Position numbers and translations under genes: made by a program. A DNA stretch of 64,000 nucleotides, taken from positions 26,828 through 90,827 of the forward strand of contig NZ_JAJJPA010000026.1 of assembly GCF_020907985.1 (NCBI RefSeq), given 5' to 3'. Numbering within the stretch: the stretch's first letter is position 1; every line of letters begins with the position of its first letter. Shown here in pieces: positions 24,352 through 32,376 of this stretch. Below the pieces are notes generated by a model. That model was not told where the DNA came from. It did no database searches and saw only the letters and a program-made list of their open reading frames with translations. This DNA comes from Kitasatospora humi (GTDB taxonomy: Bacteria; Actinomycetota; Actinomycetes; Streptomycetales; Streptomycetaceae).

Positions 24352-26082
24352 TCACCGGCCGGCGAGGGCGGTCTGCAGCGACTCCAGGCAGTCCGGGCAC
24401 ATGAGCAGCGCCGGCGGTGTGCCGCGGCCGGGACGGCCGCAAATCCCTGTACCAAAGCCATCGGGCCCCGGTGCCTGGCACCGCCAGGTCACCGGATCTG
24501 CGGCGCGGCCTGGACCGGGCTGCTCGGTGGTGACCTGCTCGGCGGGTTCGCCGGCCGCGTGGTCCAGGGCGCAGGTCTCGGCCTCCAGGCGCTGGCGGGC
24601 GTGCTCGGCCTTGCGCTCCACCTCCCGCTGTCCGCAGGCCCGGCACTCCTCACCGGTGCCGAGGACGGTTCCCCGCTCGCAGTCGGGCCGCTCACAGTCC
24701 TGCCGGCTCAGGATGGTCGCGAGGTAGCCGACTGGCCCCCGGACTTCCCCACTGGCGATCTTCTCCGGCACTCCCGCCCGCCACCAGCCCTCGTTGATCC
24801 GGGCCAGCGCGTGCTCTGGGGTCCGGCCGGCGCCAAGAAGGTCGCGCACCGCCCGGCGCAGCGGCGGAACCCGCAGAGCCGGGTGCTTGCTGACCTGGAG
24901 AGCATCGATCACGGCGAACACCTCCTCCTCACCCGGCACCGGACGGGAGGTCGAGGTGCGGATGGTCTTGATGCGCGGCTTCTTCCTCGTGGTCGCGGCG
25001 CAGCCGCCATCCGGCTTGCCCTTCGTGGCGCCGGCCGCACGCGGCTGGCGCGCCTTACCCGCTGTAGATGCCCTACGGGCGTCCGGGAGGAGCTCGCGTC
25101 CACGGTTTTGACTACTTCTCTTAATGGGGTCCGGCTCATGTCGCCACCCCGGTCCGGCTGGTGTCGCCACCCCCGTCCGCGTAGTGTCACTACCCCCGCT
25201 ACCCCCGCTACCCCCGTCCGGCTGGTGTCGCCACCCTGCGGCCAGCGCGGTCATCTCCAGGTCGTCGCGGGCCGCCGCCCGCCGGCGCCAGAGCCGGGCG
25301 TCCAGCAGCAGGTAGGAGGAGGCGGCGCGGCCGCCGCCGTCGGCCTCGGGGTGGTAGTTGTCGCGGGTGAGCAGCAGGCCATCGGCGCGCATCTGGTGCA
25401 GGACCTCGCAGACGACGCTGCGGCTGAGCCCCGTACAGGCCATCAGTTCCCGCAGGGTCGGCGGTCGGTCGGAGGTCGCGCGGTTGTTGATGTTCACGAA
25501 GGAGGCGATCGCGGCGTAGACGGCCTTGTAGTTGGGGGACCGCTCGCCGACGCGGGCCAGGCGGGCGTCCAGCTTCACGTAATCGATGCCGGGGTCGCGC
25601 TGAACGCGCGGCAGCGGCCGACCATCCGGCCCGGTCGGTACCGGGGACGAGGCGCCAGCCGAGCGTTCCAGGAGCTGGCGGGCCCAGCGCTCGCGATCGA
25701 CCAGGCGGTACACGTTCGCGTCGGCGACGGCCGGGTTGCCGGGGGTGCTCTGCGCGGTGATGACCAGGAACTGGCGCGCCACCAGGTCGCCGGTGGCGCG
25801 GTCCAGGGTCCTGGTGGTGCGGCCGATGCAGGCGGCCAGCGTCTTGCGGTAGGGCAGCAGGGCGTGGCGGACTTCGTCCGACCAGTCGGCTACGGCTTCA
25901 GGGGTGAGGGTGATGTGCTGCTCGATGTTGGCAAAGCTCGCCAGCGCCATGTAGGTCGCCTTGGTCGCGGGCGGGCAGGAGCCGTCGCGGGCGAGCCTCA
26001 CGTCGAACTCGATGTAGTCCAGGCCCGTGCACTCCAGGGAGCCGTCAGGGCCGGTGGTCAGCCGGGTGAGGAAGTCGGTCAC
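24352..26082 (-). CDS. Putative replication initiator with duplicated winged-helix domain
   Basis: A 576-residue protein starting at GTG 26082, which overlaps the stop of the upstream gene. It carries an internal duplication about 145 residues apart: TGPDG and LDYIEFDVRLAR near 10-32 recur as TGPDG and IDYVKLDARLAR near 150-177. Each is followed by an AxYxALASFxNI helix and a helix-turn-helix (ACIGRTTRTLDRATGDL; ACTGLSRSVVCEVLHQM). The C-terminus has several Cys pairs (CERPDCERG, CRACG, CPDC) that suggest zinc. Position beside an iteron-rich region supports an initiator role, which is inference. A transcription regulator is the alternative. Confidence 0.6.
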   Translation of the reverse strand: MTDFLTRLTTGPDGSLECTGLDYIEFDVRLARDGSCPPATKATYMALASFANIEQHITLTPEAVADWSDEVRHALLPYRKTLAACIGRTTRTLDRATGDLVARQFLVITAQSTPGNPAVADANVYRLVDRERWARQLLERSAGASSPVPTGPDGRPLPRVQRDPGIDYVKLDARLARVGERSPNYKAVYAAIASFVNINNRATSDRPPTLRELMACTGLSRSVVCEVLHQMRADGLLLTRDNYHPEADGGGRAASSYLLLDARLWRRRAAARDDLEMTALAAGWRHQPDGGSGGSGGSDTTRTGVATPAGPGWRHEPDPIKRSSQNRGRELLPDARRASTAGKARQPRAAGATKGKPDGGCAATTRKKPRIKTIRTSTSRPVPGEEEVFAVIDALQVSKHPALRVPPLRRAVRDLLGAGRTPEHALARINEGWWRAGVPEKIASGEVRGPVGYLATILSRQDCERPDCERGTVLGTGEECRACGQREVERKAEHARQRLEAETCALDHAAGEPAEQVTTEQPGPGRAADPVTWRCQAPGPDGFGTGICGRPGRGTPPALLMCPDCLESLQTALAGR

Positions 26083-26777
26083 CGGCCGGCCCCAGTGCGG
26101 TAGACGCTGACCTTGTCGAGGTCGCGGACCACGGTGTAGCCGCTGCCTTTGGGGAAGAGGATGGTCCCGAACGGGTCGCTGCTGCCGTGCGGCTCCAGCG
26201 TCGCGCCGGTGCGGTCGAGGTTGTCGAGTTCGGTGCGGACGATCTCGGCCAGGAGCTCCCAGGCCCAGCGGGTGTAGGGGTGCTCATCGCCGAACGTCAG
26301 CAGCGAGTCGTCGATCAGGTTGCTGACCCAGATGCGGGCGATGACGGTGCGGCCCTCCGTGAGGACGACCCGGACGGCCTGGTACTCGGCCCGGTACCAA
26401 CGCGGCGGCACCGGGGGGTAAGCCGGCCGTTGCGGAATCGTGGGAGATGCAGTGACTGTCGCCCTTGGCGCCGGGATGGGACGGTGCCAGACCAGATCCT
26501 CGGCGTGGGCCTTGCTGCGCCTGGTCCGAATGGTTCCGCGGATCAGTGGCACCGGCCACAGGAGGACCGCGAGCATCCAGACCGCGGTGGCAAGGACAAG
26601 GGCCGACCGGCTCGTGCCGATCTCCCGCCGCCAGCGGCGACCCCAGCCGGCGGTGTGGTCGCTGATCACCGTCGCGTACGTGCCGACAACGAGGTAGCCA
26701 GCAGTGCTCAACGCGGTCAGCCGCATGGGAAGGCTCAGTCCGAGGCCGGGGAGCAGGGTCTGCGGAAGGGTCAGCAT
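26079..26777 (-). CDS. Membrane protein with two predicted helices
   Basis: The start is chosen at ATG 26777 behind CGAGGAG. The frame continues upstream into repeat-rich non-coding DNA. The 232-residue product has hydrophobic segments at about 18-38 and 58-78, then a cytoplasmic-like domain with RWYRAEYQAVRVVLTEGRTVIARIWVSNL and a C-terminal strand-rich part. It is translationally coupled to the putative initiator. A TCAAGG box ends 35 bases before its start. Function unknown. Confidence 0.6.
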   Translation of the reverse strand: MLTLPQTLLPGLGLSLPMRLTALSTAGYLVVGTYATVISDHTAGWGRRWRREIGTSRSALVLATAVWMLAVLLWPVPLIRGTIRTRRSKAHAEDLVWHRPIPAPRATVTASPTIPQRPAYPPVPPRWYRAEYQAVRVVLTEGRTVIARIWVSNLIDDSLLTFGDEHPYTRWAWELLAEIVRTELDNLDRTGATLEPHGSSDPFGTILFPKGSGYTVVRDLDKVSVYRTGAGR

Positions 26778-26811
26778 CGCGGGTGGCTCCTCGGGTTGCG
26801 GGGTTGCTTGC

Positions 26812-26847
26812 CCGAGAGAACCCCGTGGACCTTGACGGACCCCTTGA
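26812..26847 (-). promoter_or_regulatory. TCAAGG control box for the membrane protein/initiator operon
   Basis: On the minus strand, two TCAAGG 12 bases apart (26842-26847 and 26830-26835) are followed by CGGGGTTCTCTCGG. This is nearly the same as the box before the conjugation operon. The end of the box is 35 bases before ATG 26777. Another TCAAGGTGCGGGG lies at 26890. Confidence 0.75.
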
Positions 26848-26931
26848 TGCTCGACCCCCTGAAGGATCACAACTTCGTCACGGCGGTGATCAAGGTGCGG
26901 GGACTCTTCTTGATGCCGGGCAGGCGGCCGT

Positions 26932-27202
26932 TGCGCAGGACCGGACGACTGTGCGCACGGGACCGGTCGACTGTGCGCAGCGGGACTGGGGTTGCGCATG
27001 CGCAGACGGCTGCGCATCGCCGGGTCTGCGCATGCGCACAGGCGGGCGAGGTTCGTCTGCGCATGCGCAGCGCCGCCGGATGCGCTGCGCAGCGTCGGCC
27101 TCGCGTCGGTGCGCACGCGTAAGACGGTGAGAGCCTGCTGTCGAGAAGTCAGGGGGGCGCGGCTGCGCGCCGGTCGGCTCTCGTCCGGCCGACGGGTGCG
27201 CA
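26932..27202. repeat. Cluster of TGCGCA sites with three TGCGCATGCGCA palindromes
   Basis: TGCGCA occurs 13 times in about 270 bases of non-coding DNA. Among them are perfect 12-bp palindromes at 26993-27004, 27027-27038 and 27058-27069. Spacing is mostly 16-25 bases. At this base composition about one such hexamer per 3 kb would be expected. No gene is supported here. The region may be part of an origin or centromere. Confidence 0.8.
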
Positions 27203-27290
27203 ACCGGCGGTCGTCGATCGCCAGGAGCTGGCGGCCGGCTGACGGTCGGAACGAGTACCTCGCGCCGTGCGCCAGCCCGCCGGTTCCCCA

Positions 27291-27633
27291 TCAAGGTCCG
27301 GCCGGGGCGGCGTCAAGGTATCTGGACCGGTGCGGGTGGCTCATCAAGGTGTCAGGCGTCGAGCCGGGGCCGCATCAAGGTTCCCATCCGGGCCGGGCGG
27401 GTGGTCATCAAGGTGCGGGATGGAGGCAGCCCGGCTTCATCAAGGCTTCCGCCGCAGCCTCATGACGGGCCATCAAGGTTTTCCAGCCCTGGCGGCCGCG
27501 AGGCCATCAAGGTACGGGCCGCCCGCATCAAGGTTTCTCGATCGGCCGACAAAGTCGCAGGTCAAAGCATTGATTGGCGGCGTTGCACAGGTGTTATCCC
27601 CCGGCGGCTGATCATCAAGGAGTTCATCAAGGT
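27291..27633 (+). repeat. Iteron array of ATCAAGGT-type direct repeats
   Basis: TCAAGG, mostly preceded by CA, occurs at 27291, 27313, 27344, 27375, 27408, 27440, 27473, 27507, 27528, 27615 and 27627, with a variant (TCAAAG) at 27562. All copies are in the same direction. Spacings are 22, 31, 31, 33, 32, 33, 34 and 21 bases, that is two or three helical turns. This is typical of an iteron array bound on one DNA face by an initiator, partition or regulatory protein. It lies in a gene-free 0.9-kb region (26778-27684). Confidence 0.85.
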
Positions 27634-27650
27634 CTGCGGGGTTCTCTCGG
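27615..27650 (+). promoter_or_regulatory. TCAAGG control box for the conjugation operon
   Basis: Two TCAAGG 12 bases apart (27615, 27627) are followed by TCTGCGGGGTTCTCTCGG. The box ends 35 bases before the TTG start of the first conjugation gene and matches the boxes at 26812-26847 and 15715-15751. Confidence 0.75.
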
Positions 27651-27684
27651 CCGACAGCAATCGCTGACGACCCAGGAGTCCCAG

Positions 27685-28803
27685 TTGAGTCCCTTGTTCT
27701 CCCGGCGCGTTCCAGCGCCGGACCCCTCTCTCACCGCCTCGGACGGCGACCTGAGGCGCGCCCAGCGTCGCACCGTCGCCCTCCGGGCCGGCGTCTTGGC
27801 GGCGCTGACTGCCAGCCCCCTCGCGCTGATGCTCTCGCTCGCCGCGCTCCGCGGGGCGGCGGCCGCGCCGGTGCCGCCGGCGGCAGCTGCGCCGAGCGTG
27901 ATCGCCCCGCCGACCGGCTACGCGGAGGAGTTCATCGACCTCTGGTTGCGCAGCTCCCAGGACGGCCCGCAGGTGGATGCGCTGCGCACGATGGCCCCCT
28001 CCATCGATCTTCCCCGCCCTGCCTCGGGTGCGCAGGCGACCGTCGAGCGGGTCGTCGCGGTGCGCAGCTCGCCGATGGGCTCGCGCACGTGGCAGGTGAC
28101 GGTCGCCGCGACGCTGCTCCTGCCGACCAGCTCTGCGCAGAGTGGTTCCAGTGCGCAGAGCTCTGCGCAGAGCGGGATTGCGCAGCCGACCGGCGTTGCG
28201 CAAAGCCCGAGCCCTGCGCAGAGCGGCGTTGCGCAGAGCTCGGTCCCGACGGTGCGGTACTTCGCGGTGCCGGTCTCGATGGTCCGCTCTTCCGGCTCGG
28301 GTGGGGCGCCGGATGCTCTGGTGATCAGCGCAGCGCCGGCTCAGGTGGCCGCTCCGGCAGCGCTGTCGGGGGACCCGGCCGCCACGGTGTACGGGTCGGT
28401 GATCAACGGCGGCCCGCTGCAGCAAACGGTGGCCGGCTACCTGACGGCGTATCTGACCGGGATCGGCGACAGCACCCGCTACCTGTCGCCGGGCGCGCGG
28501 GTCCCGGCACCGGCCGCGTCGTACTCCAAGGTCGAGCTTTCCACCCTCGGGGCCAACGGTCCGGTGCCGGCCACACCGGTGGACGGGACGGTCCTCGAGG
28601 TCCAGGCGCAGGTCCTGGCGACCGACTCCGCCGGTACGTGGCCGCTGTCCTACCCGCTTCGGCTGCGGGCTCGCGCGGGTCGGTGGGAGGTCGCCGCGCT
28701 GGCCCCGGTTCCCTCCTCTCCGTCTTCTTCCTCTTCTTCTTCCGGTTCGGGTGTCTCGCCCTCGCCGGTTCCTTCGATGACGACCACGGCAGGGGTGAAC
28801 TAA
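27685..28803 (+). CDS. TcpC/VirB8-like conjugation protein
   Basis: TTG 27685 behind CCAGGAG. The 372-residue protein has a basic start, one membrane segment at about 30-56, then the TcpC (PF12642-like) periplasmic layout of two NTF2-like domains: YAEEFIDLWLRSSQ near 80-93, and VAGYLTAYLTGIG with YLSPGARVP near 250-278. TcpC anchors the conjugation channel in Tcp systems such as pCW3. Between the domains is a Ser/Ala/Gln linker whose DNA carries repeated TGCGCA. The end is Ser/Pro-rich. It is the first gene of the tra operon. Confidence 0.8.
   Translation: MSPLFSRRVPAPDPSLTASDGDLRRAQRRTVALRAGVLAALTASPLALMLSLAALRGAAAAPVPPAAAAPSVIAPPTGYAEEFIDLWLRSSQDGPQVDALRTMAPSIDLPRPASGAQATVERVVAVRSSPMGSRTWQVTVAATLLLPTSSAQSGSSAQSSAQSGIAQPTGVAQSPSPAQSGVAQSSVPTVRYFAVPVSMVRSSGSGGAPDALVISAAPAQVAAPAALSGDPAATVYGSVINGGPLQQTVAGYLTAYLTGIGDSTRYLSPGARVPAPAASYSKVELSTLGANGPVPATPVDGTVLEVQAQVLATDSAGTWPLSYPLRLRARAGRWEVAALAPVPSSPSSSSSSSGSGVSPSPVPSMTTTAGVN
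27947..28235 (+). repeat. TGCGCA repeats inside the TcpC-like gene
   Basis: Eleven TGCGCA sites in 289 bases (27947, 27983, 28029, 28061, 28134, 28152, 28164, 28179, 28197, 28215, 28230). In the linker they fall in the codon pair GCG-CAR (Ala-Gln), and each of the seven preceding codons ends in T, which is rare in this genome. This points to selection on the DNA motif. Confidence 0.7.
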
Positions 28804-29135
28804 TGGATTCGCAGAGCACGGTGGCGCTGGCCGGTGCGGTGCAGAACTGGGGCAACTCCTGGTCCACCACGCTGCTGACCTGGGTGACCAATGGCCTGAT
28901 GATCGCGCTGGCGGGGATTCTGATCGTCCACGCGATCCGCAAGATGAGCATCAAGTCGGCGATCGGTGGGGCGATCGGCTTGGTCATCTGCTGGTCGATC
29001 TTCAGCGGTAGGTACTCGATCGCCAGCATGTTTCAGTCCGAGTACAAGGACCCGGGCAGCAACAACGCCCCGCTCCCCGGCCAGGTCCAGGGCCTGCACG
29101 AGCTGCCGCCCGTGGCCTTCCAGGGCCGGCTGTGA
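28803..29135 (+). CDS. Small membrane protein of the conjugation operon (TcpD/VirB2-like position)
   Basis: ATG 28803 shares its A with the upstream TAA. The 110-residue product has hydrophobic segments at about 28-46 and 53-70, with a basic loop RKMSIKSA between them, and a polar C-terminus. Position and size fit TcpD or a VirB2/VirB3-type channel protein. I see no sequence motif that proves which. Confidence 0.65.
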   Translation: MDSQSTVALAGAVQNWGNSWSTTLLTWVTNGLMIALAGILIVHAIRKMSIKSAIGGAIGLVICWSIFSGRYSIASMFQSEYKDPGSNNAPLPGQVQGLHELPPVAFQGRL

Positions 29136-29779
29136 GCTCCGCCGCGCGCCCCAGGATCGGCCGTTCGTATACCCGCGCGAGAAGGCATCCGTGGGTGTTG
29201 GGCAAATTGGGCGACTGGCGGATCCCGATGGGGCCGTACACGCCGCCGCAGCTCGCGGTCGCCAGCATCGGCGCCTTCGTGCTGATCAAGACGGCGAGCT
29301 GGTGGGCACCCGTGGTCGGCCCCGTTCCGGTGGTCGCCTGGGGGATCGGGATCTGGGCCGCGCGGCACTCACGCATCGCTGGCCGCTCACCGGCCGCCGC
29401 CCTGGCCGACGCCCTGTCACTGGCCGGCTCCCCCAAGCGCGGCCGGATCCGCGGCCGCGCCGTGCGCAGCATGCGCCCGTCTGTGATGACCGGCGGGTTC
29501 GGCATCCAGGAAGCCGACGACGTTCCACCGCCCGCGCCTGACGACGCGATTGCCACCGGCCCGGCTGCGCCGCGGACAACACCCCAGCCGACCCCGGCGC
29601 CGCCCGCGAAGCGCCGTCCCGCACCGGCCAGCAGGCCACCTGGACAGCAGGCCCGGCCGGAGGTTCGAGGGCCGGCCCGGCCTGGGCCGGCGATGACGCC
29701 CCTTCAGCAGATGCTCGCCGCCGCAGCGGCACGCTCCGACACCGCATCCACGACTTCCTCGGGGGAGGACCGGCCATGA
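29132..29779 (+). CDS. TcpE-like conjugation membrane protein
   Basis: GTG 29132 overlaps the upstream stop (GTGA). In the 215-residue protein the TcpE-like part is residues 1-95: a basic N-terminus, GPYTPPQLAVASIGAFVLI as the first membrane segment at about 33-52, and PVPVVAWGIGIWAA as the second at about 62-78. About 100 Pro/Ala-rich residues follow. TcpE proteins correspond to VirB3/PrgI and associate with the VirB4 ATPase, encoded immediately downstream. Confidence 0.75.
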   Translation: MSSAARPRIGRSYTRARRHPWVLGKLGDWRIPMGPYTPPQLAVASIGAFVLIKTASWWAPVVGPVPVVAWGIGIWAARHSRIAGRSPAAALADALSLAGSPKRGRIRGRAVRSMRPSVMTGGFGIQEADDVPPPAPDDAIATGPAAPRTTPQPTPAPPAKRRPAPASRPPGQQARPEVRGPARPGPAMTPLQQMLAAAAARSDTASTTSSGEDRP

Positions 29780-32376
29780 AGGTCGCAATCAGGCACATCC
29801 ACGGCAACCTGCTGTGGTCCACGTCCGGCGCGGTGTGGGGCGTGTGGCGGATCGAGCCGATCGGCAGCCGCTATGCCTCCGGGCTGGAGCGGCAAGAGGT
29901 GCTCTCCCGGGTCACGGCCCTGATCCGCTCGTTGAGCGGGACCGCACGGCTGTACTCGCTGTGCGCCCGGGTGGAGGCCTGGGAGGTCGCCGAGCGGATC
30001 TCGGCCGGTGTGGACCTGGAGGCGCACCCCGAGGCAGCGGAGATCGCCGGCATCTCGCGGAAGATGCTGGAGGGCAGCGAGATGCACCGGCGCACCCTGT
30101 GGCTGGCCATCCCGCTGCAGGCGCCGGGCCGGGCCGCGCAGTGGGCGCAGGCCCGCGGCTCGATGTGGGCCAGCTTCGAGGCGCAGGCCGGGCTGCCGGC
30201 CGCCCCGGTGCCCGAGAGCGAGGTGACCCTATATAGAGGAGTGGCCCGGCAGCTGGAGTCCGGGTTCGGCGGCGGGCTGCAGTTCCGCCCGGCCCGGCCG
30301 GCCGAGATTGTGTGGATGCACCAGCACGCAGTGCACCGCGGCCAGGCCGAGCCGCTGCTGGCGGATGCCGAGCTGAGCCGTCAGCGGGGCGGGAAGCTGG
30401 TCGGTGCGCAGCTGCGCAGCCCCAGCTACGCGAGTCTGGGGCAGGTCCGGGTGCTGGAGGGTGGAGACGCCGCCGCCCAGGCCGACCAGCGCCAGCAGGG
30501 TGAGAGCCTGTGGTCGGCGGTGCGCGGTTGGATGGCGAGCAGGTTCGATGGCACGGCGTTGTCGCGGTTGTGGCTGGAGGTCGAGACCGAGGACGCGATC
30601 GGCTACCAGGCGCACCTGGCCTTGGAGGAGATCCCGGAGGCGGTGGTCGAGTCCAGCGCGGACATCCTGGCGCAGCTGGAGCGCCTGGAGTACCCGGTGG
30701 ACGCGGTGATCGACCTGACGATCGTGGAGTCGTCCAAGGCCCGCCGGCAGATCGCCAAGAAGAAGGCCGAATTGGTCGATCAGGCCGACCAGTGGGCGGC
30801 GCACCCGACCGGCACGCCGGACAGCCTGTTCGGGGCGGCTGAGACGCTCGGCGAGCAGGAGGCGCGGCTGGGGCGCAGCAGTGTGGAGCGCGAGGTGCAG
30901 TCCCGCACGGTGCTGACCGTGTGGGGGCCGACTGCGCAGGAGTGCGACGAGCGGGCCCGCAACTTCAAGGCGAAGTTGTCCGGCGCGGACTACGGCGTGA
31001 TTCGCCCGCGTGGCGGCCAGGAGCGGCTGTTCGCCCTCGGGCTGCCCGGCGCCGCTCCGGCGTGGAGGGCCCGGGAGTGCACCCAGTACCAGCTCAGTGA
31101 GGACTTCGCGCTCGGCGGGCCGCTGACGAGCGGTGAGATCGGTGACGTCACCGGCAGCATGATCGCGCAGAGCCTGGACGTCGGCACGACCCGGCCGGTG
31201 TTGCTCGACCTGGCTGGCGCGCCGTTGCGGGACGCCGCTGCGTCCCTTGCGGTGATCGGCGATCTCGGCAGCGGCAAGAGCGTGCTGCTGAAGCGGCTGA
31301 CGGCCGACGTCGTGGACCGCGGGCACCGGTCGATCGTCATCGACCGCACCCCCCAGCGCGAGTGGGCGGACTTCGCCCGCACCGCCGCCCCCGGGCGCAG
31401 CCAGGTGATCGACGCCGCGCGTGCCGAGGTGTCCATCGATCCGCTGCGGGTGCTCCCGGCGGCGCAGGGCGAGACCGCCGCGCTGTCGTACCTGAACCTC
31501 CAGCTGTGCCTGGAGCCGATGTCGCTGCAGGGTGCGGCGGTCAGCCGCGCCGTCAAGGCTGCGGCCGCCGCCCCCCAGCCGCACATGGGCCTGGTGTTGC
31601 GCGAGCTGGAGGCCATCTCGCAGGAGAGCGGTCCGCGCGGGGATGCGGCCGCCGAGGTGCTGGACCTGCTGCACACCGTCTCGGACCGGCCGCTGGCGGC
31701 GATGCTGTTCGACCCGAGCCTGCCGGCGCTGAACCTCGATCACCTGGCGGGTGACCTGGTGGTGTTCACCACCGCCGGGCTCACGCTTCCGCCGCGCGAG
31801 GCGCTGGCCCGGCCGGAGGTGCTGCGCGCCCAGCCGCTGGAGGCCCTGATCGGCCGGGCGGTCCTGTACGTGATCGCCGCGATCAGCCGGCACGTCGCGT
31901 TCGCGGACCGCACCCGGTTCTGCTCGGTGGTCATGGACGAGTGCTACTGGCTCACCAGCAGCACCGAGGGTCACGAGCTGGTGAAGGAACTGGTCCACGA
32001 CGGCCGAAAGCACTGGGCCGGACTGTTCCTGGGCGGCCACGACGCGCTGGACCTCGGGGACGAGACGATCCAGGGCCTGATCACCTACCGGCTGCTGGCG
32101 CGCACCGGCGACGAGGCGATGGCCCGCCGCGGCCTGTCGTTCCTGAACCTCTCCTCCGAGGACGAGGTCCTGGTCCAGCTCGTCACCGGCCTCTCGCCGA
32201 TCGGCAACAAGCAGCGGGTCGGCGAAATGCTGCTGCACGACGGGCGAGGGCGGATCGGCCTGATCCAGGTCATCGTTCCGAGGATCCCGCGCTACGCGAA
32301 GATCTTCACCACCCCCGGCAAGGAGACCGGACCCATCGGCCTGGCCAAGGTGCTGGAGACGGCGGGTGCCCGATGA
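29776..32376 (+). CDS. VirB4-like conjugation ATPase (TcpF type)
   Basis: An 866-residue protein whose ATG overlaps the preceding stop. Walker A is GDLGSGKS at residues 495-502. Walker B is VVMDE with the Asp-Glu at 721-722, followed by CYWLTSSTEG and a sensor-like GHDALDL. The N-terminal half matches the less conserved VirB4 channel-contact domain. It powers assembly and transport by the conjugation channel at the inner membrane and acts with the TcpE-like and VirB6-like proteins of this operon. Confidence 0.85.
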   Translation: MKVAIRHIHGNLLWSTSGAVWGVWRIEPIGSRYASGLERQEVLSRVTALIRSLSGTARLYSLCARVEAWEVAERISAGVDLEAHPEAAEIAGISRKMLEGSEMHRRTLWLAIPLQAPGRAAQWAQARGSMWASFEAQAGLPAAPVPESEVTLYRGVARQLESGFGGGLQFRPARPAEIVWMHQHAVHRGQAEPLLADAELSRQRGGKLVGAQLRSPSYASLGQVRVLEGGDAAAQADQRQQGESLWSAVRGWMASRFDGTALSRLWLEVETEDAIGYQAHLALEEIPEAVVESSADILAQLERLEYPVDAVIDLTIVESSKARRQIAKKKAELVDQADQWAAHPTGTPDSLFGAAETLGEQEARLGRSSVEREVQSRTVLTVWGPTAQECDERARNFKAKLSGADYGVIRPRGGQERLFALGLPGAAPAWRARECTQYQLSEDFALGGPLTSGEIGDVTGSMIAQSLDVGTTRPVLLDLAGAPLRDAAASLAVIGDLGSGKSVLLKRLTADVVDRGHRSIVIDRTPQREWADFARTAAPGRSQVIDAARAEVSIDPLRVLPAAQGETAALSYLNLQLCLEPMSLQGAAVSRAVKAAAAAPQPHMGLVLRELEAISQESGPRGDAAAEVLDLLHTVSDRPLAAMLFDPSLPALNLDHLAGDLVVFTTAGLTLPPREALARPEVLRAQPLEALIGRAVLYVIAAISRHVAFADRTRFCSVVMDECYWLTSSTEGHELVKELVHDGRKHWAGLFLGGHDALDLGDETIQGLITYRLLARTGDEAMARRGLSFLNLSSEDEVLVQLVTGLSPIGNKQRVGEMLLHDGRGRIGLIQVIVPRIPRYAKIFTTPGKETGPIGLAKVLETAGAR

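Noticed and set aside
27291..27633. CRISPR array
   Set aside because: The conserved unit is only about 7-8 bases with variable flanks, far shorter than CRISPR repeats, and no cas gene is present.
26800..27660. Open frames within the repeat region between the initiator operon and the conjugation operon
   Set aside because: They are Arg/Cys- or Ser-rich, have no ribosome sites, and simply translate TGCGCA and TCAAGG repeats.
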